Shown: positions 18,059 through 27,565, counted from the stretch's first letter. The stretch: 64,000 nt of DNA from Prosthecobacter debontii (GCA_945860295.1 CAMAQH010000008.1:62001-126000), one strand, 5' to 3'. Numbers and translations: made by a program. Notes: generated from the letters alone by a model not told the origin.

Positions 18059-18115
18059 AACCGGCTAAAGCCGGGGCTCCGAACGCAGACAGGCTGAAGC
18101 CGGAACTACAAACGG
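18059..18115. repeat. Intergenic hairpin repeat with CTAC edge
   Basis: The stretch contains CCGGCTAAAGCCGG, a near-perfect palindrome, about 25 bp of spacer, and a related GGCTGAAGCCGGAACTACAAAC. The two GGCT-AAGCC motifs make it look like a REP-type pair. Similar hairpins ending in CTAC occur at 30859, 41381 and 62424. It lies between the small membrane protein gene and the tig terminator. Confidence 0.55.
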
Positions 18116-18121
18116 GGGCAC

Positions 18122-18145
18122 AAAAAAGGGGCCGCTGCCGGCCCC
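18122..18145 (-). terminator. Intrinsic terminator of tig
   Basis: On the minus strand GGGGCC, loop GGCAGC and GGCCCC form a strong 6-bp GC stem followed by six T residues. It lies 17 bp past the tig stop codon. Confidence 0.85.
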
Positions 18146-18162
18146 TTCCTGGATGATTGGTT

Positions 18163-19521
18163 TTACGCTTCCTTCGGCGAATGCGTGTCGCAATGCTCTG
18201 GCTCGGGATCGGTTTCTTCGACGAGGGCGTTGTCTTTGAGGAACTGCATGGCGCTCTCTAAAAGCAGGTCGTCACGCATGCGCTCGATCATGCCGTTCTT
18301 CTGGGCCTCGGCCATGAACTTCTTGATCGGCTGCTTCTGACGCGCGGCCATGTTGGCCAAGGCATAGGTGAGCTGCTCGTCGGTGATAGTCATGCCTTCT
18401 TTTTTGGCGAGCTGCTCAAGAATGAAGGTGACCTTCACACTTTGACGGGCCTGCTGGGTGGCGCTGCTGAGGATCTCGTCCTGCTGCTTCATCAGCTCTT
18501 CCTGCGAAATGCCCTGCTGCATGGCGCGCTGGGCGATGTCGTTGGTGCGGCGCTGGGCTTCGCGATTCACCATTTCCTGCGGCAGGTCGAACTCCACCTT
18601 TTCAAAGATGTGGGCGATGACCTGATTGGCCTTGGTGGTTTCACGGGCCTGCTCCTTGCGGCGACGGATGACTTCCTTCAGCTCGCTGCGGAGGGTTTCT
18701 TCGGTCATTTCTGGACCACCGATTTTGGCGATGAATTCGGCGTCGAGAACAGGGACGGCTTTCTCTTTGATGCCTTTGCAACTGATGGCGAGTGTCAGTG
18801 TCTTACCGCGCAGCGCTTCGAAAGCGAAGTCTTCTGGCAGGGGAAGGGCGAGGGTGCGCTCTTCGTCTTTCTTGATGCCGATGAGTGCGGCGTAGAAACC
18901 TGGGAGGAAGTCCTCTTCCGCATCGAGCAGGAACCAGTTCTCGGCGATTTCTTTGAGATGATCAGGCGCGTCTGGCATGACATCAGCTAGCGGCTGGCCA
19001 TCGAGGCTGCCTTTGCTGCCGAGCACGACGGCGTCACCAATCACGGCGTCGCGTTCGACGTCTTGGAAAGTGGTGTAGCGCTCGCGCAGGTGCAGGAGAT
19101 CGTGCTCGACATCGGCATCGGTGACGTCGATGCGCGGGAGTTTGACAGGGATGCCACGGCACTCTGGCAGCTCGATCTTTGGCGCGAGGCTGATCTCGGC
19201 GCTGAAGCTGAAGCTGCTGTCGATGTCATGAACCATCTTATCGTTGATGGCTAGGATGTTGAGCACTTCGAGACCTTCATTGCGGATGGCGGCGCGCAGG
19301 CCATCATTGATGAGGCGCTTTTCCAGTTCTGCTTCGATGTCTGGGCCGTAGCGCTTGATAACGGCGGAGTTCGGGGCTTTGCCGGGGCGGAAGCCGGGCA
19401 GGCGGACCTGCTGAGAAAAGTAAGCAACGACGGTATTCCGCTGCTTGGTGACTTCTTCTCCGGGCACACGGATGTGGGCGACGGCGCGGCAATTGGGCTG
19501 GTGTTCGACGTTGATGTTCAT
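18163..19521 (-). CDS. tig: Trigger factor (ribosome-associated chaperone)
   Basis: Binds near the ribosomal exit tunnel and shields nascent chains. The 452-residue protein shows the N-terminal ribosome-binding domain with the signature LPGFRPGKAPNSAV close to the usual GFRxGKxP, a central FKBP-like segment (about 155-250; GDAVVLGSKGSLDG), and a helical C-terminal domain (EMVNREAQRRTNDIAQRAMQQG). The acidic C-terminal tail is usual. The family start is MNINVEHQP, 9 codons inside the longest frame. clpP and clpX, often next to tig, are absent here. Confidence 0.93.
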   Translation of the reverse strand: MNINVEHQPNCRAVAHIRVPGEEVTKQRNTVVAYFSQQVRLPGFRPGKAPNSAVIKRYGPDIEAELEKRLINDGLRAAIRNEGLEVLNILAINDKMVHDIDSSFSFSAEISLAPKIELPECRGIPVKLPRIDVTDADVEHDLLHLRERYTTFQDVERDAVIGDAVVLGSKGSLDGQPLADVMPDAPDHLKEIAENWFLLDAEEDFLPGFYAALIGIKKDEERTLALPLPEDFAFEALRGKTLTLAISCKGIKEKAVPVLDAEFIAKIGGPEMTEETLRSELKEVIRRRKEQARETTKANQVIAHIFEKVEFDLPQEMVNREAQRRTNDIAQRAMQQGISQEELMKQQDEILSSATQQARQSVKVTFILEQLAKKEGMTITDEQLTYALANMAARQKQPIKKFMAEAQKNGMIERMRDDLLLESAMQFLKDNALVEETDPEPEHCDTHSPKEA

Positions 19522-19703
19522 GCGAAAGGCAGGGGTGAAAAATCCCATACTGACGCAACGATGACAGACCGCCGGGCCAGAGGGGCGCGCAGGCTAGGCG
19601 GTCTTGGGGATTTGGCAAGGCTGGCTTGCTTCGCGAACGGGACCTCGGGACATTCAGTTTGCCGCAGAGGGGCAAAGGAGCGGAGAAGGAGAGAATGGTG
19701 GAC

Positions 19704-20000
19704 TCACATCCGGGGCCAACCTGAATCAAGTAGTAGCCAAAGGATGGACAGAATGATTGTAATAGTAATCCAGCGTCCTTTCAGGCCACGGATAAAACCA
19801 GGAACGCAACTGTGAGCGAGAAGCGATACCAGCATGACATATCCCATGATGATCCTTCCTTCTCTCCAAGGATTGATGAGGCCACTATGCCCGTTCTCAT
19901 TGATGTCGCAGATGGCCCCCAAGATCAGCAAGCTGAGCATCACCAAGAGTGTGGCCCCCGAAACACGAAGCAGGCGATGTAACTTGGCCCGCGATTGCAT
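19704..20000 (-). CDS. Small integral membrane protein, unknown
   Basis: An unrecognised 98-residue protein with three hydrophobic stretches: GATLLVMLSLLILGAICD, IIMGYVMLVSLLAH and WITITIILSILWLLL, giving three membrane helices separated by short polar loops (NENGHSGLINPWREGR). It begins 12 bp after the 105-residue gene and is the last of a run of small genes after mazG, all on the minus strand with overlaps or tiny gaps, so it is probably the end of the mazG transcript. Confidence 0.6.
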   Translation of the reverse strand: MQSRAKLHRLLRVSGATLLVMLSLLILGAICDINENGHSGLINPWREGRIIMGYVMLVSLLAHSCVPGFIRGLKGRWITITIILSILWLLLDSGWPRM

Positions 20001-20012
20001 AGCCTGAATCGT

Positions 20013-20330
20013 CTAGGAGTCGGCGGTGTTACCCTGCTCCTTCTTGGCCTCAGTTTTGACTTCCATTTCGACCCAGTCGGGGCCGTCTTTGAGCCTGCGC
20101 CATTCATTGAAGACGAGCACGAGTACGAGTCCGCCGAGGGCGGCACTGGTCTCTAAAATAAACGGCGTAGCCAGGGTGCCAGCGATGGTGAAGAACGACT
20201 TAGCGAGCATCTCTTTCGCGACGTCGCTGACCTGCCAGGCGGTGATGAGGCTGCCGACGAAGACGATGGCGATCAGCAGGGGCATGAGCCACCAGCGCTT
20301 GGGGAGGACGGACGCGGACATGGGCTTCAT
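20013..20330 (-). CDS. Small membrane protein with charged C-terminus, unknown
   Basis: A 105-residue protein not recognised. Two to three hydrophobic helices are seen (WWLMPLLIAIVFVGSLITAW; FFTIAGTLATPFILETSAALGG; LVLVLVFNEW) followed by a 25-residue charged tail. Its ATG abuts the TAA of the preceding mini-gene (TAAATG), a layout that favours translational coupling. Confidence 0.65.
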   Translation of the reverse strand: MKPMSASVLPKRWWLMPLLIAIVFVGSLITAWQVSDVAKEMLAKSFFTIAGTLATPFILETSAALGGLVLVLVFNEWRRLKDGPDWVEMEVKTEAKKEQGNTADS

Positions 20331-20468
20331 TTACTCCACTGGAACGGCTTTGACAATTTTGTTTGTCTGCAAACTAGCCACCTCTACAGGGCTGAGCGCC
20401 ATGGTTTTCATTACCTGGATGCTAGGCGGAGCCGAGCTGAAGATGTGTGTTTTGGCCTCAAAGTTCAC
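20331..20468 (-). CDS. Putative 45-residue mini-gene (GTG start) in the mazG transcript
   Basis: A short frame starting with GTG encodes VNFEAKTHIFSSAPPSIQVM followed by KTMALSPVEV and ending KIVKAVPVE. It overlaps the end of the preceding mini-gene by 11 bp (GTGAACTTTGA) and its TAA abuts the ATG of the next gene. An in-frame ATG pair lies inside at residues 20 and 23, so the real product could be shorter. Composition looks protein-like, but no family is recognised. Confidence 0.35.
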   Translation of the reverse strand: MNFEAKTHIFSSAPPSIQVMKTMALSPVEVASLQTNKIVKAVPVE

Positions 20469-20589
20469 GGCCTAAGTCACTGGCAGCAATGGTAATGTTA
20501 CGACCTTTTGCTGCTTCTTCTGCAGCTTCTGCTGTGCTCGGCGATCCTCTGCCAAATACTGAGTGAACTAGCGGTTCCTGCGCTGTCAT
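20458..20589 (-). CDS. Putative 43-residue mini-gene directly after mazG
   Basis: ATG follows the mazG stop by two bases (TAGGAATG). The product begins MTAQEPLVHSVFGRG, has an alanine/glutamate helix (STAEAAEEAAKG) and ends ITIAASDLGREL. No membrane segment and no family recognised. The tight spacing and balanced composition argue for translation; length argues for caution. Confidence 0.38.
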   Translation of the reverse strand: MTAQEPLVHSVFGRGSPSTAEAAEEAAKGRNITIAASDLGREL

Positions 20590-20591
20590 TC

Positions 20592-21383
20592 CTAAGAGTT
20601 TGAGTTTAATTTCACGGCATCCCACGCGGCGTCCATTTCCTTCAGGGTGGCTTTCCCCAGCTCCAGGCCGGCGGCGGTCAGGCTGGCCTCGACGGCATGA
20701 AAGCGGCGCACAAATTTCTCGTTCGCAGCGGCGAGGGCTGCCTCCGACTCAACGCCGAGCTTGCGGGCCAAGTTGACGACGGAGAAAAGCAGGTCGCCGA
20801 GTTCTTCTTCAATCGCAGCCGCTTGCCCAGAGGCAATGGCTTCTTCTAACTCCGCAGCCTCCTCGCGGATCTTGGCAAAGACAGGCGTGGCGTCCGGCCA
20901 ATCGAAGCCGACTCGTGCAGCTTTCTTTTGGAGCTTCTGGCCACGTATGAGAGCAGGCAGGCCAATGCCGACACCGTGAAGATGGCCTTCCTTTTGAGTG
21001 CCCTTTTCCTGGCGCTTGATGGCATCCCACTGAGTCAGGACGGCATCCGTGGTAGCCACACTAGCATCACCAAAGACGTGCGGATGGCGGCGAATGAGTT
21101 TTTCAGAAAGGCCGTGCGCCATTTGATCCAGATCAAAAGCACCCGTCTCACTGGCGATCTCGGCGTGGAGGACGGGCTGTAAAAGCAGGTCGCCCAGCTC
21201 TTCACAAATGAGTTCGGGATTGCCGCTCTTGATAGCATCTGCCACTTCGTAGGCCTCTTCCAACACATGCGGGATCAGCGACTCGTGCGTCTGCTCCATA
21301 TCCCACGGACAGCCGCCGGGTGCGCGCAGGCGGTGGACGATGTAACGCAGGCGGGTCATGCCATCAGGGTGATCAAGGCTCAT
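20592..21383 (-). CDS. mazG: Nucleoside triphosphate pyrophosphohydrolase MazG
   Basis: Hydrolyses (deoxy)nucleoside triphosphates to monophosphate and pyrophosphate, cleaning the pool of non-canonical nucleotides. The 263-residue protein carries two MazG repeats: the first with GGCPWDMEQTHESL, EEAYEVADAI and EELGDLLLQ; the second with REEAAELEEAI and EEELGDLLFSVVNLAR. The E-x-x-E/E-x-x-D metal-binding pairs are intact in both. Start at MSLDHPDG is preferred to upstream codons. It heads a run of small genes and is divergent from trxA, with about 126 bp between them for two promoters. Confidence 0.95.
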   Translation of the reverse strand: MSLDHPDGMTRLRYIVHRLRAPGGCPWDMEQTHESLIPHVLEEAYEVADAIKSGNPELICEELGDLLLQPVLHAEIASETGAFDLDQMAHGLSEKLIRRHPHVFGDASVATTDAVLTQWDAIKRQEKGTQKEGHLHGVGIGLPALIRGQKLQKKAARVGFDWPDATPVFAKIREEAAELEEAIASGQAAAIEEELGDLLFSVVNLARKLGVESEAALAAANEKFVRRFHAVEASLTAAGLELGKATLKEMDAAWDAVKLNSNS

Positions 21384-21509
21384 GCCTCTGGTGATAGCGA
21401 GGAAAGAGGTCCGTGGCACGAAAAAAGTTTGCGCCACCCGTCTGAATGCCTACCTCATACATCGCCTCAGACACTTCTATCGTAACTCTTTTCCCAAACC
21501 CCAACTCCT

Positions 21510-21839
21510 ATGGCCAGCGACGCAGTCATCACTCTCAACGATTCCAACTTTGCCTCCGAAATCGCCGCTGCGACCGTCCCGGTGATCGTGGACTTCTGGG
21601 CCGAATGGTGCGGACCATGCCGCATGCTCGGACCAATCCTCGACCAGCTCGCCACAGAGAAAGCGGGCTTGGTGAAAGTGGTCAAAGTGAACGTCGATGA
21701 AAGCCCCGCGCTGTGCGCACAATACAACGTCCGCTCGATCCCGATGCTGCTCTTTATCAAAGGCGGCGAAGTGAAGGACACCGTCGTCGGCGTGCAGTCG
21801 AAAGACGCGCTGATCCGCAAGCTCGAAGCGCTGGCTTGA
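21510..21839 (+). CDS. trxA: Thioredoxin
   Basis: Cytoplasmic disulfide reductase of 109 residues with the classical active site WCGPC at residues 33-37, the preceding VIVDFWAEW, the cis-proline loop SIPMLLFIKGG and the conserved DESPALCAQYNVRSIP. One extra cysteine (in ALCAQY) lies away from the site. No signal peptide, so it is the general thioredoxin. It is monocistronic: the next gene is convergent with a 13-bp gap. Confidence 0.97.
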   Translation: MASDAVITLNDSNFASEIAAATVPVIVDFWAEWCGPCRMLGPILDQLATEKAGLVKVVKVNVDESPALCAQYNVRSIPMLLFIKGGEVKDTVVGVQSKDALIRKLEALA

Positions 21840-21852
21840 TCGGCACTGAACC

Positions 21853-24800
21853 TCAAGGCACCTCCACCCGCACGCGGACAAAGAGTCCGCTGCTGGCATT
21901 CAGTGCAGGAGTAAACCGTACGGTCACTGTTTCGGTGACACCATCTCCTGTTGGTGTGGCGCTGATCTCCTCGGCATTTGCGCCAGCAGGCTGCCATGAA
22001 GTTAGCGTGGTGCTGGTTTCGAGGTGATAATGCACGTTGGAGGGATTCGCGATGCGGCGGCGATAGGTCATCGTGAAATGCTGGCCGCTCTGTGTTGCCG
22101 CAGGCAGTGCTGCGCTAGCGAGGGCGCCGCTGATGTTGAAAGCGTATTCGAGCAGCGCAGGCACACCATTAAGGTCCGTGTCTGCTGCCGCGTCTGCGAT
22201 TCGCAGGATGGACCAGACTTCGCTGTGCGTGTTGGGCGGCACGGCATTGTCACTCGCCGTGATGGTGAAGGTATTCAGTCCGTCGGTGAGCGAGGTGAGG
22301 TTTTGTGTCCAGGCGGCAAAGGCATTCGCTGAAGACACACCGCCGCCGTTCACACTCAATGTGGAGATGCCGCTGGCGTCCTGACCTGTGCCACTGAGCT
22401 GGATTTGATCTGTGAGCACGACGCCACCAGTGCCAGGAGTCAGCGTGAAGGCTGGATGCGTGGCATCCTGTGTCGAGCGCTGTGGTTCCGACCATGCGCC
22501 GACAAGTCCCGAGGCACGCGCCCGTCCACGGTAATGATATTGCTGGCCGTCGGTGAGTCCGCTATAGACGTGCTGTTTGGCGATGACATAACCCGTGGAG
22601 CTGGCATCGCCAAAATTGCTCAGCGTGGCGCACTGGATTTCATAGTCGTAGCTGGTGTCAAGAGTGGACCATGAGATCGTGTTGCCAGTTCCGCCAGTGT
22701 AAAGCGGCTCGGCATTCAAAGTGAAGTCATTCACTGCCACCACATCCATCAGAGATGAAATGCCGTTGATATTAGGATCACCAGGCAGCGTCGCTTTCAG
22801 CCAGCCCGAGACTGCAGCAGTCTGCACCGTCAGACTGCCGTTCCATGAGCCATTGGCAAAAGTACCGCTCGTTACTGGCGTCATGTTCAGGGCCAATTCT
22901 GAACGAGTGAGCCGCAGGTTCGGCAGCGTGTTGTAGGCGCTACCACTCGGCAGCGTGGCATCCCAACTCAATGGTGCGCCATAAGCACTGTCGGTGCGGT
23001 AGGCGAGAGTGCGACTGCCGGTGATGATGCTCGATCTCACATGGCCGTCGCTGCTGTAGTTGTTGTTATTGAAACTGATGTCCACCATCAGGTTCAGCGC
23101 GCCGTCGTAGTCGAAGGGTGTGGTGAATGTGAAGGTGTTCCAGCCGAGCGTGGTCAGCGTCAGCGTGTCGCTGAACACCGTCACCCAACCATCGCTTTCC
23201 CAGGTACGATTGTTGGTCGGGTAATCGCTACGCGACGTGTGCTTTAGACGGATCGTGAAGTCCTTTAGCGCCTGCCCGGGCAGCTTGGAAACATCAAGCG
23301 CAAGCGATGTCAGTCTGCCCGCTGGTCCCGCTTCGGCGGGTGTGTAGATGCTCTGTGTGCGTGCATCATGGTAGTAGCAGGCCAGCGGATAAAACCACGC
23401 ATACGCTCCTGCTCCCGTCGTGATCGGAGCCGACTGCGCGCATGCTGCCAGTGATACAGGACCGGTGAAACCCACGATCTCATTGTCCCACTCATCATAG
23501 GCCGTGACGCGGCTGCTAAAGGCCGCTTCACGCACCACCGCACCAGGCACATCCGACCAGCCAAAGTGATGCAAAGCACCCACAGGAGGCACAGTGAAAT
23601 TCCACACCGGTCCACTCCAAGCCTGCGCGCCACGGCGGGCGATGATCTGCCAGTAATACACCACGCCAGGTTCCAGACGTGGCAGCACCACAACGGGCGT
23701 AGCGACATTGCCCAGCACATCTACCGGCACTGGCACAGTGCCAAAGAGCACATCATAGCTGTCCGGCACGCCACCACTGACGGCATCGAAACTCCACGCC
23801 AGATCACGCTCAGGATGTGTGGGTGAGTTACCATTCGCAGGACTTGGATTTGCCGGAAGAGCCGGCTGCTCATCATCCGTGATACTCATCGTGGCGGCAC
23901 CTGGATTTAAACCCGCCGCACTCGCCGTGACTTGCACAGTCTGCGCTCCGTCATTGAGCCCATCATTCACCACCATCAGATCAAATGACTGTTGGCTACT
24001 GCCTGCGGCGATGACCACACTTGCGGGCACGGTCAGTTCGCTGCTGTCATTTGAGGCTAGCGTTACCGTCAAAGCATTCACCAGCGTGCCCGCGACACTC
24101 ACCACGCCTGCACCTGCCACAGTGCCTGAGTTCTCCAGCCAAGCGGCAGGCAGAGACACCGTCAGATTCGTGCCTTCATTGTCCAGCACTTGCAGCGAAG
24201 AGTTCTGCGTGGGCCAGTTCATGACGCTTGCGCTGACCGTCACTGATTGCGCTCCATCAAGCAGCGCATCATCAGGCATGATGAGTGTGAAAAATGCCTG
24301 TGTCTGCCCCTGATGGATAGTGAGAAACGCTGGCACGGTCAGCTCCGTGAGGTCGCTGGAACTGAGTTGCACTTCAATGTTCACCACCGCCGCACTAGGC
24401 AGGCTAACATGAGCTTGATTGATCACGGGAGCACCGCCTTCGATCGCGTTCGCGGGCAGTGTCACCGTCAGTGTGACGGATTCATTGTCATGCACTGGCA
24501 GACCAGCGTCATGACTCGGCCATGCCGCTGCGCTTGCCGTGAGAGTTACATTTTGTGTGCCATCAATGCGTGTGTCGTTGATTGGCGTCACGCTGAAAGT
24601 CGCCTCGGTCTGCCCACCAAGAATCGTCACGCTGGCCGGAATGGTGACTTCCTCTCCAGGCCGACTTGACGCGAGCGTGATGACAAAATCGGCCACCGGT
24701 GCAGGGGCCACCATCACGGTGGCTGTGCCCGCAGCGCCGCCTTCTGTCAGCACGGCGGGAAGCAGCAGCCGCAACTGCTTGTCCGGCACCGCACTGATCT

Positions 24801-27174
24801 CGATGTCATCCAGATTCCAGCCTGACTGAGCATACGCATCCGAGGTGCTCACCGTGTGGCCCCAGCGCACATACACCCGGCTTTGACCATCGGCATACAC
24901 AGCCAGATCATGCAAAACGTTAGTCCAGACTTCATCACGCGGCGTCGAGACATCATTCTGCCAGACCATGTCCCAGTTCACGCCATCGGTGGAGGCTTCC
25001 ACACTGGTCGTCACCCACGGCTGATAGTCGGCATTCAGCCAGCGCTGATAGCGCAGCTTGGTGCTGTGATGACCGCTGAGGTCAAAGGGTCCGGCGGTCA
25101 GATATTGCGGCGTGTTCAGATTCACATCGTAGTCGCCTGCGAGATTGATCCCGAAGACCTTCGAGCCTGTAGCGCCTACCGTTGGATCAGCATGGCCGAA
25201 GATCAGACCACCCTGCCCCAACGGCACGCCATACGCCCACTGGCCGGTGCGTGACCAGCCAGGATCAACGTCGAGATGGGTGCTAAAAACCGGCCCTGCC
25301 GCCACCTCCAACGTCACCGGGCGCGTCTGCACGCGCCCACTTGCCGTGCTGTTGATGGTCACGGTTCCTGTGTGTGTGGTGGCCAGCAATTGATTCGCAC
25401 CTGCATTCAGCGTCACCGTCAATGTCTGACTGGCTCCAGGAGCGATGCTGCCACTCGCGGGTGAAAGCGTCATCCAAGTGCGATTCACACTCGCCATCCA
25501 GCCCGAGGTACTGGTGCCGTGATTCGTCAGTGTGAGTGTCTGACTGCTTGGGGTAAACGGTCCACCGATAGGCCCACTTGCGGTTAGGCCGCTGCTCGGC
25601 GTGGCCAGGATGTCACTCGTGGACAGCAGAGCATTGAACACATTCAGCCTGCCGCCCGACACGCATTTACCGGTCAGAGCCGGCTTGGTATCCACCGTGA
25701 TTAGAAGCAAATCGAGAATCTGCGTGTGAGTCAGAGCGGTCTTAAAACTCTTCATCAAGGCACAGGCTCCAGCCACATGCGGTGTCGCCATTGATGTGCC
25801 GCTTTTCGTGCCGTAGCCGCCATTGTGAATCGTGCTGTAAACATCACTTCCAGGCGCAGCGAGATCGACCGATGTGGCGCTAAAATTCGAGAACGATGAC
25901 AACTCGTCTGTGCGTGTTGTCGAGGCAACCGAGATGATGTTGCTGCATGTAAATGACGCCGGGTATTCAGGGAAAAGATCGAGATTGTTGCTGCTGTTTC
26001 CCGCCGCTGCGACAAACAGAATTCCCGCAGTATCAGCCTCATCAATCGCGTCCTTCATGGACTGATTATAGACGTCATTTACGTATGAATTTGAGGTCAA
26101 CGCGACACCCAAATTCGTGGCATACGAAATAGCCTCCGCGCCATCCGACTCGAAGCCGCTACCGCTAGCATCCAGAAACTTCAGACCGAGCAGCGACACC
26201 TGCCAGCAGACGCCGCTGACGCCCGCACCGTTGTTTCCCACCGCCCCTATCGTGCCCGCGCAATGGGTGCCGTGACCGTTGTCATCGTTCGGGTTGTTGT
26301 CTGAGTTCACAAAGTCCCAGCCGCGTGTGTCATCCACATAACCGTTGTTATCATCGTCCAAACTGTTGCCCGCGATCTCTCCCGGATTCGTCCACAAGTT
26401 CGCCAGCAAGTCGGGATGCGTTTGATCAATCCCCGTGTCGAGCACCGCCACGATCACAGACGCACTGCCCGTGCTTAGCGCCCAGGCTTCCGGCGCATCA
26501 ATATCCGCATCGGTGAAGCCGCTCGACTGCCCTGTGTTATGCAGTCCCCAGAGTGTCGAGTAAGACGGATCATTCGGCGGCGTCTGCGCGCGCAGGATGT
26601 GATCCGGCTCCGCCACACGCACCCGCTTCGTCATGCCAGACAACCGCGTCACCGCACGCGGCACCGTCTCCAGTTTCGGTTCTGAAAAAGCCACCAGCCA
26701 CAGGCCGGAAGCAGGCATCCGCCGCCGCACATGCGCACTGCCATCACCTAGCTCTGCGAGCAGCACCGACTCCGCCAGCTTCGGATCAAGCAGCTTTACC
26801 ATCACATGATCCCCCACCATCGCTCTTTGCCTGATTAGCCTGTCACCCTGCGGCGTGCGGATCAGTTCATCCTCCACGCGCAGGATCGGATATTTCGACG
26901 ACTCATCCCGAAGCAATCGCAGTCGCCGCACCAACGTCTCGCCATCCTTACTTATCACATTGTCCCGCTGTTCGATCACTGGACAGTTCACAAAGCGATC
27001 AATCACCGTAGGCCGCCCTTTAGCCTGAGTAGCCGCGAATCCTGCAAACCTCGGAATCTCCAAACCAATAAGTGTGCCAGAAGCTTCCAAATCCAATTTG
27101 GCACCACCTGCCCACCACCACCCCGCCAGCGCCAGCAGCGCAGCCAGTCCAAGACACTGGAAAAGGCGTTTCAT
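21853..27174 (-). CDS. Very large exported subtilisin-like protease (S8) with Calx-beta-like repeats
   Basis: A 1773-residue surface or secreted protein. A hydrophobic N-terminal segment (LAALLALAGWWWAGG) is followed by a propeptide-like region to about residue 200, then an S8 domain with the complete triad D246 (VLDTGID), H301 (GHGTHCAGT) and S461 (SGTSMATPH). Downstream come an Ig/BACON-like module (about 540-640), a lectin-like region with WNLDDIEIS, three Calx-beta-like repeats (about 810-1100, each ending in a DNE or DDE), a fibronectin-like module, and a C-terminal part with LRIADAAADTDLNGVPALLEYAFN, a segment seen at the end of many Verrucomicrobial secreted proteins. Likely role: extracellular protein digestion. 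No sortase motif is seen. Confidence 0.92.
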   Translation of the reverse strand: MKRLFQCLGLAALLALAGWWWAGGAKLDLEASGTLIGLEIPRFAGFAATQAKGRPTVIDRFVNCPVIEQRDNVISKDGETLVRRLRLLRDESSKYPILRVEDELIRTPQGDRLIRQRAMVGDHVMVKLLDPKLAESVLLAELGDGSAHVRRRMPASGLWLVAFSEPKLETVPRAVTRLSGMTKRVRVAEPDHILRAQTPPNDPSYSTLWGLHNTGQSSGFTDADIDAPEAWALSTGSASVIVAVLDTGIDQTHPDLLANLWTNPGEIAGNSLDDDNNGYVDDTRGWDFVNSDNNPNDDNGHGTHCAGTIGAVGNNGAGVSGVCWQVSLLGLKFLDASGSGFESDGAEAISYATNLGVALTSNSYVNDVYNQSMKDAIDEADTAGILFVAAAGNSSNNLDLFPEYPASFTCSNIISVASTTRTDELSSFSNFSATSVDLAAPGSDVYSTIHNGGYGTKSGTSMATPHVAGACALMKSFKTALTHTQILDLLLITVDTKPALTGKCVSGGRLNVFNALLSTSDILATPSSGLTASGPIGGPFTPSSQTLTLTNHGTSTSGWMASVNRTWMTLSPASGSIAPGASQTLTVTLNAGANQLLATTHTGTVTINSTASGRVQTRPVTLEVAAGPVFSTHLDVDPGWSRTGQWAYGVPLGQGGLIFGHADPTVGATGSKVFGINLAGDYDVNLNTPQYLTAGPFDLSGHHSTKLRYQRWLNADYQPWVTTSVEASTDGVNWDMVWQNDVSTPRDEVWTNVLHDLAVYADGQSRVYVRWGHTVSTSDAYAQSGWNLDDIEISAVPDKQLRLLLPAVLTEGGAAGTATVMVAPAPVADFVITLASSRPGEEVTIPASVTILGGQTEATFSVTPINDTRIDGTQNVTLTASAAAWPSHDAGLPVHDNESVTLTVTLPANAIEGGAPVINQAHVSLPSAAVVNIEVQLSSSDLTELTVPAFLTIHQGQTQAFFTLIMPDDALLDGAQSVTVSASVMNWPTQNSSLQVLDNEGTNLTVSLPAAWLENSGTVAGAGVVSVAGTLVNALTVTLASNDSSELTVPASVVIAAGSSQQSFDLMVVNDGLNDGAQTVQVTASAAGLNPGAATMSITDDEQPALPANPSPANGNSPTHPERDLAWSFDAVSGGVPDSYDVLFGTVPVPVDVLGNVATPVVVLPRLEPGVVYYWQIIARRGAQAWSGPVWNFTVPPVGALHHFGWSDVPGAVVREAAFSSRVTAYDEWDNEIVGFTGPVSLAACAQSAPITTGAGAYAWFYPLACYYHDARTQSIYTPAEAGPAGRLTSLALDVSKLPGQALKDFTIRLKHTSRSDYPTNNRTWESDGWVTVFSDTLTLTTLGWNTFTFTTPFDYDGALNLMVDISFNNNNYSSDGHVRSSIITGSRTLAYRTDSAYGAPLSWDATLPSGSAYNTLPNLRLTRSELALNMTPVTSGTFANGSWNGSLTVQTAAVSGWLKATLPGDPNINGISSLMDVVAVNDFTLNAEPLYTGGTGNTISWSTLDTSYDYEIQCATLSNFGDASSTGYVIAKQHVYSGLTDGQQYHYRGRARASGLVGAWSEPQRSTQDATHPAFTLTPGTGGVVLTDQIQLSGTGQDASGISTLSVNGGGVSSANAFAAWTQNLTSLTDGLNTFTITASDNAVPPNTHSEVWSILRIADAAADTDLNGVPALLEYAFNISGALASAALPAATQSGQHFTMTYRRRIANPSNVHYHLETSTTLTSWQPAGANAEEISATPTGDGVTETVTVRFTPALNASSGLFVRVRVEVP

Positions 27175-27340
27175 AGAAAGGAGTTTTGGTCAGCCAAAAC
27201 GCCGTCTCAGTCAGACAGCATTCAGGGCCAGCGCGTTGAAGAGGCTATCATGGGCAGCGTTCGTGAGTAAAGCCATTGTTCTTCAGATGTTGCCTCACCA
27301 AGCCGTTGACATTTCATACGCAGGCGGTCATCTCTTTCAC

Positions 27341-27565
27341 ATGGCCGCAGTCATCACCGCACCTAAATCCTGGGTCGCCTCAGTCGGGCGTCTTTCGCTC
27401 CCAAAAAAGTCCGCAAGCCGTTTGCAGCTCCTCATGGATCGTAACAACGACGGCCTACTTACGCCCGCAGAACGGCGAGAACTCACCGCGCTTGTCGAGT
27501 GGAGTGAAAATGTCTCCATCATTCGCGCTCAGGCATTGCAACTACTCGGCAGACAGCCTGCATGA
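27341..27565 (+). CDS. Small helical protein coupled to HNH gene
   Basis: The 74-residue product has a conserved-looking core, LQLLMDRNNDGLLTPAERRE followed by LTALVEWSENVSIIRAQAL, where DRNNDG resembles a degenerate EF-hand-like loop. I recall similar small proteins directly upstream of short HNH endonuclease genes in cyanobacteria and other bacteria. Here the stop overlaps the ATG of the HNH frame (ATGA at 27562-27565), supporting that pairing. The frame is open further upstream to 27074, antisense to the protease gene, but only this part looks conserved. Function unknown. Confidence 0.6.
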   Translation: MAAVITAPKSWVASVGRLSLPKKSASRLQLLMDRNNDGLLTPAERRELTALVEWSENVSIIRAQALQLLGRQPA

